Of a stretch of DNA of 42,291 nt, positions 10,101-18,037 are shown piece after piece. The DNA is taken from the NCBI GenBank assembly GCA_017504585.1, contig JAFVQX010000192.1:1-42291 (forward strand). Direction: 5' to 3'. Position 1 is the stretch's first letter, and every line of letters begins with the position of its first letter. The translations under genes were made by a program, and so were the position numbers. This stretch comes from Lentisphaeria bacterium. Lineage in GTDB: Bacteria > Verrucomicrobiota > Lentisphaeria > Victivallales > Victivallaceae. Below the pieces are notes generated by a model. That model was not told where the DNA came from, ran no database searches, and worked only from the letters and a program-made list of their open reading frames with translations.

Positions 10101-11461
10101 GTCCGGGGAGCCGCCGCTTTCTTACCTTTGTTCATCAGATATTTGAAATTCAACGCTATAACAGTTATCAGCACTATCAAGCCTATGGTGCGCCCCAGCA
10201 GCAATATTATGTTGCGGGGCGAAGACTTTTTGGGTATAAACTGGTTTTTCAGGAACTCCGGTGTATTTTTAAGCAGCCGTTTGGCGATATTTTTTGCCGA
10301 AAGCTTTTTGTTGCCGTGGAGCAGCGCCAGAATTTCGGCAGATGACCCCGGGCGGTTTTCCGGGGCTTTTTCCATCATGCGCCCGATCATATCCAGCAGT
10401 TCCGGCGGCAGGTCGGAGCGGAGATTTTTCAAAGGTTCGGCTTCGCGCTGCAATACGTTCAGGATCGTTTCCACCGCAGTTTCGCCGTCAAAGGGCAGTT
10501 TGCCGCTGGCCGCGTGATAAAGCGTGGCGCCCAAACTGTAAATGTCGGAGCGGTGGTCCACTTTGTGGGCGCTCTGGCACTGCTCCGGCGAGGCGTAACT
10601 GGGCGTGCCGATGGTGGTCTGCTCCATGGTCAGGGTCATTTCGCCGGCCTGATGGTTGTTTTCGCTTTTGGCAATGCCCAGGTCCATGAGTTTGAAAACG
10701 CCATCCTTGTTTTGCATGATGTTCGAGGGCTTGATGTCGCGGTGGACGACTCCGGCTTCGTTCAAACATTGCAGCGCGTGGCACATGGCTACGGTCAGTT
10801 GGGTCAGATCTCCGGCAGAAAGCTGCCGCTCGCGGGAGAGTTCCAGCACGGTTTTGCCTTCCACATACTCCATGGCAATAAAAAGATAACCGGTCTGGTG
10901 GTCGCTGCCCACATCAAAGACTTTTACGATATTGGGGTGGTCGAACCGGTGGGATAATTTGGCTTCCCGCAGAAAACGTTTGACATGCACCGGGTCTTCG
11001 TTCACCGAACTGGAACGCATGAGTTTGAGGGCGCAAAGCTGTTTGAGCAGCAAATGCTCTGCCAGATAGACCTCTGCCATGCCCCCTTTGCCCAGCAGCC
11101 GGATGATCTGGTATTTGTCGAATTGCTCGCCGTCTTGCAGCAGCCGCCGGTACATCTGGTGCTGATCGGCACCGTGGCCGGTGAAGGTGGTCATATCATC
11201 ATCGCCGGGAACGGTGTGCAGATCGCCCAGACTGATGCCGCATTGGGGACAGCTCAAATCCGGGTCGCTGATTATATCCAGCGGGATGCGCAATTTTGCC
11301 CGGCAGCCGGGACAGAAATTGATTGCCGAATAATCTCCGGTGAAATTGCTTGCTCCGCATTGCGGACAGGTTATCTTTTCCGGAAACTTGCCGGAATCAT
11401 TGTCGTGCTCAAACATAAAACGTCCGTTACATGACGGACAATCAAGCACTTTGGAAAACAT
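7142..11461 (-). CDS. Large membrane-anchored Ser/Thr protein kinase with zinc ribbons, LamG-like domain and ankyrin-type repeats
   Basis: This is a 1439-residue, Hanks-type kinase of the PknB class. Two zinc-ribbon-like Cys pairs open it (Cys8/11 with 32/35; Cys50/53 with 71/74). The kinase domain spans about 115-385, with glycine loop GKGGMAEV, Lys146, catalytic HRDIKPSN (Asp242), DLG at 260-262 in place of DFG, and SPE at 291-293. A single membrane helix follows (about 417-443). Then come a LamG/concanavalin-like beta domain (about 545-685), an Ala/Glu-rich coiled coil (705-775), a possible thioredoxin-like segment (776-860) and ankyrin-like repeats (about 1100-1430). The tail is basic. 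The ATG at 11461 follows AGGAGGAG by eight bases; a longer frame to 11524 is less likely. Partners and signal are unknown. Confidence 0.9.
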   Translation of the reverse strand: MFSKVLDCPSCNGRFMFEHDNDSGKFPEKITCPQCGASNFTGDYSAINFCPGCRAKLRIPLDIISDPDLSCPQCGISLGDLHTVPGDDDMTTFTGHGADQHQMYRRLLQDGEQFDKYQIIRLLGKGGMAEVYLAEHLLLKQLCALKLMRSSSVNEDPVHVKRFLREAKLSHRFDHPNIVKVFDVGSDHQTGYLFIAMEYVEGKTVLELSRERQLSAGDLTQLTVAMCHALQCLNEAGVVHRDIKPSNIMQNKDGVFKLMDLGIAKSENNHQAGEMTLTMEQTTIGTPSYASPEQCQSAHKVDHRSDIYSLGATLYHAASGKLPFDGETAVETILNVLQREAEPLKNLRSDLPPELLDMIGRMMEKAPENRPGSSAEILALLHGNKKLSAKNIAKRLLKNTPEFLKNQFIPKKSSPRNIILLLGRTIGLIVLITVIALNFKYLMNKGKKAAAPRTQTASAAAVRSLFDGRQPLMSYPEEKLSSSFIYRQGSRAFPVVLLPEKSAPLAGEADFSKNRNIPGFDHRSIINNALKLDGSFPKLKNMIAPDNIARFDLNTLYIHRQPDANNTLELDLNVADNYNGLIARWGSNFIELYAEKNKLALLVDKSYCISTPLEIPCGKWFNITVSADTTRHKLSVLSGDRLIGIWMLPKVKLQPNKVIFYDLKNSGSFHGSIGRIALYSDSVNYTIPDRYKQHPIESSSDHQEFARSLADAKNFQREQRKAEEEAARLRKEAEAAAEKARQEALAEQQKMKAEAAAEKAREEAEKERIAKQNQWQYAPFGQAWHTDYEQAAYQAQDGKPLLVLIVNPNEEKSKKVIEYINKSAKFKSFIEKNFTALYLNCPDSTAAYSSRQREYNQNIRNKLNAANIQLPAYAVQKSFQIPQLQFRHLKAVDTLQVRLESDLAGITLAKEFTDAKLRTIDLRLRECKFLLKNLLPHDNTFLTGKRRDFLQKQIETLTKLQNTTRNIQRAKNRSYSSTSRFKRKLQNYIDGRQHSRSYRERQRDHEELQRMFSSGVDPNVMISVSHNNNRLSGECTLLELVLNNDLPSQQSFLQMLQRRYADPNLIAHKNRVRLISQYNTLAKMGLENIDTVNDNGSVIVPLRRLCTSQSYSESAALYPQPRYNFDKASELLLYAPKVNDLPGGRSTLMHYAAMRNNRRFAEDLIGAGFNEFTALDHDNRSIYETALYYGSKDVVEFLQANKLTGTQVDEKYQRQYDFIRAVMRSDTTLAEKLIKAGADPNQPWWNSFSALANACLENKTQMVKMLLHNGGRSSGNNSFRSNQIDLSLLIAIRQNNSRIFSMLLANGISAGGTTYYQGYQCDLGMAICYHACSREGMVFKAVNFLKILKQYNRSWDVNHEINGKTPLSIVCLHSHNNPHTAYLLAEYLLSIGAKPFTSQYYTLSGTIRDPKLKNLLEKAEKRHDRSVKKRKTRRKNIYR
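9179..9267 (-). repeat. 60-bp period tandem repeat in the kinase coiled coil
   Basis: A 29-bp sequence at 9179-9207 recurs exactly at 9239-9267, giving a 60-bp (20-codon) period. It encodes the repeated EAAAEKAR unit of the kinase coiled coil. It is in frame and coding, and probably arose by recent internal duplication. Confidence 0.85.
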
Positions 11462-11546
11462 TGCTGAAACTCCTCCTGGAACGCTTCCCGTCTGGCTGAC
11501 AGTGTACTTTGCGGGAAGCAACACCCCTTATCTGACAACAACTTAT

Positions 11547-11575
11547 AATTTAGCACGTTTCGCTGTTTTTGCCAA
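11547..11575 (-). promoter_or_regulatory. Candidate promoter of the Ser/Thr kinase gene
   Basis: On the minus strand TTGGCA (11575-11570) and TAAATT (11552-11547) are separated by 17 bp, about 85 bp upstream of the kinase start. The -10 matches consensus at four of six positions. Confidence 0.4.
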
Positions 11576-11687
11576 TATTTACCGGCCGTTGCAGACCGGG
11601 GCGGGGGGATTTTTTATTTTTATGGATAAATTTTCAAAAAATATATATAAACCACCAAAAAAATCTTGATGCGGTGCCGCAAAATAT

Positions 11688-11716
11688 TTGCATTAAAACT
11701 TTTTGGGGGTTATATT
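11688..11716 (+). promoter_or_regulatory. Candidate promoter of the N-acetylhexosamine kinase-like gene
   Basis: TTGCAT (11688-11693) and TATATT (11711-11716) are separated by exactly 17 bp, about 64 bp upstream of the start codon at 11780. The -10 is a five-of-six match. Confidence 0.5.
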
Positions 11717-11779
11717 ATGCCTTAACACAAATCCTTTTAATAAATCGATGCTGCCGGATGGCGCTGCGGAGTGGTTGCA

Positions 11780-12883
11780 ATGCAGAAAAAATTGGAAAAT
11801 ATCTGTTCGCACTTTCATATTTACGGCGATTACGTCGTAGCTATACCTTGCGGCAAAGGTCATATCAACGATACATATCAGGTCACCTTCGATCAGGGCG
11901 GCACTTTGCTGCACTATACTTTGCAGAAGATCAATACCAACGTTTTCCGGCAGCCGGCGCTGGTTATGGAAAACTTCAACTGCGTAACCAGCCATATTCT
12001 GCACAAGATCCGGCAGGAAAAGACCCAGCGGGGCCGCGCCAAACGGCGTACTCTGCGGCTGGTCTTCACTCACGACGCCATGCCCTATTACAAAGATGGC
12101 GACGGCGACTACTGGCGCTGCTATGTTTTTGTGGAAAATTGCCACAGTTTTGATGTGCTCGATGAACCGGATCAGGCGTATAAAGCCGCACAGGCTTTCG
12201 GGCAGTTTCAGCTGGACCTGGCGGATCTGCCCGACCGGCTCAACGAAACCATACCCTATTTTCATCATGCGCCGCGGCGGTTGAAAGCTCTGGAAGATAT
12301 GATAAAGTCCGACCGCTTCGACCGGGTGAAAATGGTAGCTCCGGAAATCGATTTTGTTATGAAGCGCGCTCACGAGCTGGATAAACTTATCAAGCTTCAG
12401 CAATCCGGCGATATCGTGGAGCGTACCACCCACAACGATACCAAGCTCAACAATGTATTGATCGACGATTTTACCGGCGAAGGTATCTGCGTGCTGGATC
12501 TGGATACGGTCATGCCCGGGCTGCCCCACTATGACTTTGGCGATATGGTGCGCACCGGCACATCGCCGGCACCGGAAGATGAAACCGATTTGAGTAAAGT
12601 TTATATGCGCTTTGATATGTTCGAAGCTCTGCTGCGGGGGTATCTGGACAAAGCGGGGATGTTTTTGAATGATGTGGAAAAGGAATTGCTGCCGTTTTCC
12701 GGGAAACTGATAACCATGGTCATCGGGATCAGATTTCTGACCGATTTTCTTGATGGTGACAACTATTTCAAGACTTCCCGTGTCAATCACAATCTGGAGC
12801 GAGCCCGCAGCCAGTTCAAGCTTGTGGAGTCTATTGAAGAGCAGTACGATGATATGATGAAACTGCTCAAAAAATTGATGTAA
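11780..12883 (+). CDS. nahK: N-acetylhexosamine 1-kinase-like phosphotransferase (APH fold)
   Basis: This 367-residue cytoplasmic kinase has an aminoglycoside-phosphotransferase fold. It resembles bifidobacterial NahK along its whole length. NahK phosphorylates GlcNAc and GalNAc at C1 in the lacto-N-biose/galacto-N-biose pathway. Shared blocks include GKGHINDTY near the N-terminus, catalytic THNDTKLNN (Asp220, Asn225), metal-binding LDLDTVMPG (Asp240/242), DFGD and LLPFSGKLITM. The length is close to NahK (about 360). The ATG at 11780 is preferred over an upstream GTG at 11771 because GGAG (11768-11771) is eight bases away. An epimerase gene follows 137 bp downstream, which fits a hexosamine salvage role. 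The exact sugar is not proven. Confidence 0.8.
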   Translation: MQKKLENICSHFHIYGDYVVAIPCGKGHINDTYQVTFDQGGTLLHYTLQKINTNVFRQPALVMENFNCVTSHILHKIRQEKTQRGRAKRRTLRLVFTHDAMPYYKDGDGDYWRCYVFVENCHSFDVLDEPDQAYKAAQAFGQFQLDLADLPDRLNETIPYFHHAPRRLKALEDMIKSDRFDRVKMVAPEIDFVMKRAHELDKLIKLQQSGDIVERTTHNDTKLNNVLIDDFTGEGICVLDLDTVMPGLPHYDFGDMVRTGTSPAPEDETDLSKVYMRFDMFEALLRGYLDKAGMFLNDVEKELLPFSGKLITMVIGIRFLTDFLDGDNYFKTSRVNHNLERARSQFKLVESIEEQYDDMMKLLKKLM

Positions 12884-12969
12884 AGAGGCAATTGCAGAAG
12901 ATCTTGAGAAAATTTGGAAAAAATGTTGCTGACCGCAGCGGCGTTATTTCAAAAACTTTTTGAGCGATT

Positions 12970-12986
12970 TTTGAAATTACCTCGTA
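12970..12986 (+). repeat. 17-bp intergenic direct repeat, copy 2
   Basis: An exact copy of the sequence at 160-176, here in the spacer before the epimerase gene. It overlaps a 9-bp hairpin, TTTCAAAAA (12947-12955) pairing with TTTTTGAAA (12968-12976). The hairpin is not obviously present in copy 1. Confidence 0.6.
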
Positions 12987-13020
12987 ATAAAAAGTCATTG
13001 TCCAGCAGAAAGGATCGATT

Positions 13021-13926
13021 ATGCGGATACTTATCACCGGGGGGGCAGGCTTTATCGGCAGCCATATTGCCGAATATTATCAGGACAAGGCAGAAGTCCG
13101 TATTCTGGATAATCTGCGCACCGGCAGCATGAAAAATCTTGCCGGAATCAAAGCTGAATTCATCCGGGGCGATGTCCGCGACCGGGTCAAGCTTGCCAAG
13201 GCGATGAAAAATGTGGATTATGTTTTTCATCTGGCGGCCATGATCGGAGTGCCGGAAAGTATGGAACGCCCGCTGGATTGTGTGGATATAAATGTGAACG
13301 GTACGCTGATGGTGCTGGAAGAAGCCGCCCGTGCCGGAGTCAAAAAACTTATTTATGCTTCCAGCGCCGCGGTGTACGGCAATACTTCTGACGTTATCCG
13401 CCGGGAAGATATGCCCAGCGACCCCGACAGCATTTACGCAGTCACCAAACTTGATGGCGAACACTACTGCAAGATCTTTTCCGAAAGCAAAAAACTTAAA
13501 ACCGTCAGTTTGCGCTACTTCAATGTTTTCGGCCCCCGGCAGGATCCGGAGAGTGCCTACGCCGCTGCCCCGGCAGTATTCTGCAACCGGGCGATCCACG
13601 GGCAGAAGATCACGATCTTCGGCGACGGCGAACAGAGCCGCGACTTTGTTTATGTGGACGATGTGGTCAAAGTCAATGCGTTTTTTATGGAAAATGATCT
13701 GGAGGGCGTCTACAATGTAGCCTCCGGCAAAACGGTTTCCATCAACGAGCTGGTTAACCGCATACTTTTTATGACCGACTCCCAGTCCGAAGTGGAGCAT
13801 CTGCCGGAACGTACCGGCGATATCAGGCATTTGCAGGCATCTACGGATAAACTCCGGGCGGCGGGTATCTGCTGCAATGCCAATTTTGCCGCCAGTTTGG
13901 GTGATACGATAAACTCTTACAAATAA
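13021..13926 (+). CDS. NAD-dependent sugar epimerase/dehydratase (GalE-like extended SDR)
   Basis: This is a 301-residue extended short-chain dehydrogenase. The Rossmann motif GGAGFIG (residues 7-13), Asp30 at the end of strand two (NAD preference), the SSAAVYG segment (Ser114/115) and YAVTK (Tyr139, Lys143) mark an active nucleotide-sugar epimerase or dehydratase. The C-terminus keeps the FGDGEQSRDFVYVDDV substrate-loop motif. Homologues act on UDP-glucose, UDP-GlcNAc or dTDP-sugars; C4 epimerisation is most likely. At 301 residues it is slightly shorter than GalE (about 330). AGGA (13011-13014) precedes the ATG by six bases. It is first of a run with the sigma factor, ABC ATPase and binding protein (gaps 27, 27 and -1), and it follows the NahK-like gene. 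Confidence 0.88.
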   Translation: MRILITGGAGFIGSHIAEYYQDKAEVRILDNLRTGSMKNLAGIKAEFIRGDVRDRVKLAKAMKNVDYVFHLAAMIGVPESMERPLDCVDINVNGTLMVLEEAARAGVKKLIYASSAAVYGNTSDVIRREDMPSDPDSIYAVTKLDGEHYCKIFSESKKLKTVSLRYFNVFGPRQDPESAYAAAPAVFCNRAIHGQKITIFGDGEQSRDFVYVDDVVKVNAFFMENDLEGVYNVASGKTVSINELVNRILFMTDSQSEVEHLPERTGDIRHLQASTDKLRAAGICCNANFAASLGDTINSYK

Positions 13927-13953
13927 GATCCGGAGCAGCTGCGCGGCGGGTAA

Positions 13954-15282
13954 ATGGACAATTCGACAGAAAAAAACTTCAATACCGGAAAATATCATGT
14001 CGCCGGAGAGTTTTCCAGCGACTGGGGCGGTTTTGACGGTACGGTAAATCAGGCAATGCAGCGCTATTTGCGCGAACTGGGGCAGATCCCCAGCCTGACT
14101 GTTGAAGAACAGCAAGATTTGATCAAGCGCATACTGGTTGTCGAAAACACCTGGCGGTCGATGCTTTACTGCTTTGCCAACGCGGTTGCAAGCCAACTGC
14201 AGATCCTGGCGGGCAAAGATACTTCCCAATGGCAGGATTACATAATACCCAGCTGTATGCAGAGCGTGGAAAATCCGGAAGCCATCAAAAAATGGCTGCA
14301 CGAAACTGAAAAACTCCTGAAACTTCTGCAAGAGAGCTTTGAGCGCAACGATATGGCTGCCGCTGCGGCTTACCGGGAGAAACTTTCTGACGGTATGATG
14401 CGCTGCAAGTTATTCAGCGACATAGTTATGGATTGTCACAACAAAGTTATGGAGCGCGCCGCTTCGGATATAACCTCGGCGGCTGCCGAAGCTTGCTGCA
14501 CTGTGGAAGAATTCACTTGGATCTTTGACCGCGCCAATAGCGCGCGGCAGGAATTGCTGGATCTGCGTCAGCAGATGATCGAGGGCAATCTGCGGCTGGT
14601 GGTCAGGATCGTCAATCAATACAGTTACCGGCAGCTTTCGGTCAGCGATCTGGTGCAGGAAGGCAATATGGGGTTGATGCGGTCGCTGGAAAAATTCGAC
14701 TTCAATCTGAAGCACAAATTCAGCACCTACGCCAGTTGGTGGATCCGCCACAGTATCGGCAGAGCCATTGCCGAACAGTTCCGGATCATCCGCATACCGG
14801 CACACATGATCAGCACCATTGCCGCCATCAACCGCGCCGAGCAGCGGTTCATTATGGAGCATGACCGGATGCCCGAATCCGACGAGATCGCTGCCATGCT
14901 GGAAATGCCCGCCGCCAGAATAAGCGCCATCCGCAAGATGGCACGGCAGACCATATCGCTGCAGTCGCCGCTGTCGGGCGATGAAAACGGCAGCAGTCTG
15001 GAAGATGTGCTGCCCGATGAAAAGGCCATGGAGCCGTCGCAGAAAGTTGCCGATGCCACCAGCCGCAAGCAGTTGATAAAGCTGCTGGATACTCTGTCGC
15101 CCCGGGAACGGGAAATATTGACTATGCGGTTTGGTTTGATGGGCGAAAAAGTCCATACGCTCCATGAGATCAGCTGCCACTTCAATATCAGCCGCGAGCG
15201 GGTGCGGCAGTTGGAATTACAGACTTTAAACAAGTTGCGCACACCGGAGATCATGCGGTTGTTCGGCGCACAAAAATCCTGA
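13954..15282 (+). CDS. RpoD-like sigma-70 family RNA polymerase sigma factor
   Basis: The product has 442 residues. Region 1.2 ([16 protein letters not shown], 34-49) is followed by a non-conserved insert (about 65-200). Then come region 2 ([13 protein letters not shown] through [15 protein letters not shown], about 208-290), region 3 (about 290-370) and region 4, with the helix-turn-helix [18 protein letters not shown] at 404-421. The acidic region 1.1 of primary sigma factors is absent. In region 2.4 the Gln that reads the -10 element is kept (Gln275), but the next contact, Thr440 in E. coli, is Ile278. This suggests a group 2 (non-essential, primary-like) factor with altered -10 preference; a primary role is not excluded. 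It lies between an epimerase and an ABC transporter, with 27-bp gaps on each side. Confidence 0.9.
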   Translation: MDNSTEKNFNTGKYHVAGEFSSDWGGFDGTVNQAMQRYLRELGQIPSLTVEEQQDLIKRILVVENTWRSMLYCFANAVASQLQILAGKDTSQWQDYIIPSCMQSVENPEAIKKWLHETEKLLKLLQESFERNDMAAAAAYREKLSDGMMRCKLFSDIVMDCHNKVMERAASDITSAAAEACCTVEEFTWIFDRANSARQELLDLRQQMIEGNLRLVVRIVNQYSYRQLSVSDLVQEGNMGLMRSLEKFDFNLKHKFSTYASWWIRHSIGRAIAEQFRIIRIPAHMISTIAAINRAEQRFIMEHDRMPESDEIAAMLEMPAARISAIRKMARQTISLQSPLSGDENGSSLEDVLPDEKAMEPSQKVADATSRKQLIKLLDTLSPREREILTMRFGLMGEKVHTLHEISCHFNISRERVRQLELQTLNKLRTPEIMRLFGAQKS

Positions 15283-15309
15283 TAATCAAATTTTTTACGG
15301 GAAGTTGTC

Positions 15310-16347
15310 ATGAAAATAAAGATCGAAAATTTAAGCAAATCCTACACCAAAGGTAAATTGGTTTTGCAGCCGCTGGATCTGGAGATCGCGTCCGGAGAAC
15401 TCTTTTTTCTGCTGGGGCCCTCGGGCTGCGGTAAATCCACGCTGCTGCGGTTGATCGCCGGTTTTCTGCAGCCGGATAGCGGCAGGATCTATTTTAATGA
15501 CCGGGATGTTACCGCGCTTGCACCAGAAAAACGCAATGCGCCCATGGTGTTTCAGAATTACGCATTGTGGCCCCATTTGAGCGTGTTCGAAAATGTGGCA
15601 TTCGGCTTGAAAGCGCAAAAATTGCCCAAAGCCGAAGTTATCGAACGCACTATGGAGGCTTTGAAGGTCGTGCGGATGGAAGAGTTTGCCAGGCGCAAAA
15701 CTCCCCAGCTCTCCGGCGGTCAGCAGCAGCGGGTCGCCCTTGCCCGGGCGCTGGCGGTGGCTCCGGAGCTTATATTGCTGGACGAACCTTTGAGCAATCT
15801 GGATGCCAAACTCCGTGACGAAATGCGCGACGAACTGCGCACCATCTGCCGCGACCGCAAGCTGACCGCGATTTATGTTACCCACGACCGGCGGGAGGCC
15901 TTGAGCATGGCGGACCGTATGGCGGTGCTCAATGGCGGCGTGATTTCCCAGCTGGGCAAGCCCGATGAACTTTACCGCAAGCCTGCGAACAGTTTTACGG
16001 CGTCGTTTCTGGGCGAGGTAAACCTTATTCCCGGCAAAGTCATTGCCAACAGAGCAGTGGAAACAGCTTACGGGATCTTTAACGATATAAGCGATTTGCC
16101 TGCGGGCAGTGCTGTGGAATTGGCGATCCGGCCCGAAGTCATTGCCATCGATCCGGCAGCAGAATGTGTCTGGAGCGCTGAATTGGAGCTGACCGGCGGC
16201 AGTTATCTCGGCGAATTTGCCGCGTGGAAATTCGGCAAACTTACGGTCAATGAGATCGCTCCGGAAAAACGGATCTACGGCAGCAGCTGCAAGCTGGGCG
16301 TGCAGAAAAAGGATATAACAGTTTTTGCCGCTGACGGGGTGAAGTAA
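15310..16347 (+). CDS. ABC transporter ATP-binding protein (FbpC/PotA type)
   Basis: The product is a 345-residue importer ATPase. Walker A GPSGCGKS (36-43), Q-loop Gln82, signature LSGGQQQR (134-141), Walker B LILLDEP (Asp158, Glu159), D-loop SNLDAKLRDEMRDEL and switch His in YVTHDRREA are all intact. The C-terminal third is a TOBE-type regulatory domain, as in the Fe3+, spermidine and phosphonate importers. Its stop overlaps the start of the next gene by one base, so it is coupled to the solute-binding protein. The run lacks a permease; the fused permease at 5387-7057 is the best partner. Confidence 0.93.
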   Translation: MKIKIENLSKSYTKGKLVLQPLDLEIASGELFFLLGPSGCGKSTLLRLIAGFLQPDSGRIYFNDRDVTALAPEKRNAPMVFQNYALWPHLSVFENVAFGLKAQKLPKAEVIERTMEALKVVRMEEFARRKTPQLSGGQQQRVALARALAVAPELILLDEPLSNLDAKLRDEMRDELRTICRDRKLTAIYVTHDRREALSMADRMAVLNGGVISQLGKPDELYRKPANSFTASFLGEVNLIPGKVIANRAVETAYGIFNDISDLPAGSAVELAIRPEVIAIDPAAECVWSAELELTGGSYLGEFAAWKFGKLTVNEIAPEKRIYGSSCKLGVQKKDITVFAADGVK

Positions 16348-17948
16348 TGAAATACCGGATCATCGGAGCATTGGGCTTTCTGGCGCTGCTGATACTGCTG
16401 CCGGCGCTGCTGCGGGAAAAACCGCCGGTCAGAGAAACACCGTCGGGCGAAAGTGATACACTGGTGGTCATAACGCCCCATGCGGAGTCGATCAAACATG
16501 AGTTTGAGCGGGCTTTTCAGCGTTATTACCACGAGAAATTCCAGCGCAATATCCTGATCGACTGGCGGAGTCCCGGCGGCACGGCGGATATCGTCCGCTA
16601 CATAAACGACCGTTACGAAGCGGCGTTCCGGCACTATTGCGAAAAAAATAATCTGCCGTGGAACTCCGAAATCGCTGCGGCGTTCCGCAACTACCGCATC
16701 AAGCCCGACGCCAGCGGCAAGTCCGGCGCTGCGGCCAAAGCCAGAGCGATCTTTCTGGCGTCGGATGTATCGATCGATATAGATGTGTTTTTCGGCGGCG
16801 GCACTTATGACCACAACAATCAGGCACGCAAAGGCTATGCGGTGGACGGCATGATGCAGCAGCTGCACTCCGAATGGTTCAAAAAAGAAGTTATGCCCAT
16901 GCAGTGGAGCGGCGAAGCCATTTACGATGCCAACGGCGGATATTACGGAGTATGTCTTGCCACATTCGGCATTTGCTACAATCCTGACCGCATGAAAGAG
17001 CTGGGCGAACCGCCGGTGCGGTGGCGGGATCTGACCGATAAAAAATATTTCAACAAACTCGCCGTTGCCGACCCCACCAAGTCAGGATCTATCAACAAGT
17101 GTTTCGAGGTTATATTGCAGCAATGTATGGCAGAAGCCGTCGCCGCAAAAAAGAGTGTTGCCGATGGTTGGAACGATGGATTCAATCTGATCCGCCGTTT
17201 GGTGGGCAACGCCCGGAGCATTACCGAAAGCGCCGGTAAAGTCCCCCGCGAAGTAGCTTCCGGCAATGCCGCAGCGGGTATGGCCATCGACTTTTATGCT
17301 TTGAGCGAGGCGCAGTTTGCTTCGGTACAGACCAACAATACTGCTCAACGGATCATCTATGTACCGCCCAAAGGCGGCAGCAGCGTATCTGCCGACCCGG
17401 TGCAGCTTTTGCGGGGAGCGCCCAACAAAAAACAGGCGATGGCATTTATTGAATTCCTGCTTTCCGAAGATGGGCAGAAGATCTGGCAGTATCGCACCGG
17501 TACCCCCGGCGGTCCGGAAAAATATACTTTGCGCCGTCCGCCGGTGCGGCGTGATCTCTACACGGCAAAACATAAACCTTTTATGGCGGATGCCAATTAC
17601 AATCCATACAACGCCACCAATGATTTTGAGTATAAAGGTGCCTGGACTGGGCGGTATTTTAATTTGATCCGGGTCATGATCCGCACCACCATGCTGGATG
17701 CATCTGACGAATTGCAGATCGCCTGGAAAGCTATCTGCGATGCCGGCGGCGAAGACGCGGTTCCGGAAGCAGTTGCCGAGTTTGATAAACCCATTGTACC
17801 ATACTCCGAAGCAGCCCGGGCTGCCGCCGGACTTTCGGTAAACAGCAAAAATCCCATGAGCGAAGTTATCAAACTCCGCCGCAGTTGGACCATGCGTGCC
17901 ATTGCGCAGTACCGCAAAGCTGCCGAATTGGCAAAAAAAGTTAAGTAA
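16347..17948 (+). CDS. ABC transporter solute-binding protein, iron/aminoethylphosphonate-like
   Basis: The product has 533 residues and an N-terminal hydrophobic segment (about 4-22) without a clear cleavage site or lipobox, so it may stay anchored in the inner membrane facing the periplasm. The body resembles type 2 periplasmic binding proteins: TLVVITPHAE at the first strand, WRSPGGTADIV, GVCLATFGICYNPDRM, VADPTKSGSIN and a C-terminal QKIWQYRTGTPGGPE. It is longer than usual for the family (about 330-370 residues), with an insert at about 75-150 and extra C-terminal sequence. The start ATG overlaps the stop of the ATPase gene. The ligand is not identifiable; ferric iron or a small anion is plausible. 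Confidence 0.85.
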   Translation: MKYRIIGALGFLALLILLPALLREKPPVRETPSGESDTLVVITPHAESIKHEFERAFQRYYHEKFQRNILIDWRSPGGTADIVRYINDRYEAAFRHYCEKNNLPWNSEIAAAFRNYRIKPDASGKSGAAAKARAIFLASDVSIDIDVFFGGGTYDHNNQARKGYAVDGMMQQLHSEWFKKEVMPMQWSGEAIYDANGGYYGVCLATFGICYNPDRMKELGEPPVRWRDLTDKKYFNKLAVADPTKSGSINKCFEVILQQCMAEAVAAKKSVADGWNDGFNLIRRLVGNARSITESAGKVPREVASGNAAAGMAIDFYALSEAQFASVQTNNTAQRIIYVPPKGGSSVSADPVQLLRGAPNKKQAMAFIEFLLSEDGQKIWQYRTGTPGGPEKYTLRRPPVRRDLYTAKHKPFMADANYNPYNATNDFEYKGAWTGRYFNLIRVMIRTTMLDASDELQIAWKAICDAGGEDAVPEAVAEFDKPIVPYSEAARAAAGLSVNSKNPMSEVIKLRRSWTMRAIAQYRKAAELAKKVK

Positions 17949-18037
17949 TTAAAGTTTTTTTGTGTTCCCAGCTCAATATTTTGCCGGCGACAGGCATTAT
18001 TTCTGATGTATCCGATTTTGTAAGGAGGGGTTTTATT

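Larger units (their letters stand above)
11462..11779. other. Divergent intergenic region between kinase and sugar kinase genes
   Basis: This 318-bp spacer contains the 5' ends of two divergent genes and no gene of its own. Promoter-like pairs were found for both directions: 11547-11575 on the minus strand and 11688-11716 on the plus strand. Between them lies an AT-rich stretch (about 11605-11665). No dispersed palindrome is present here. Confidence 0.6.
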
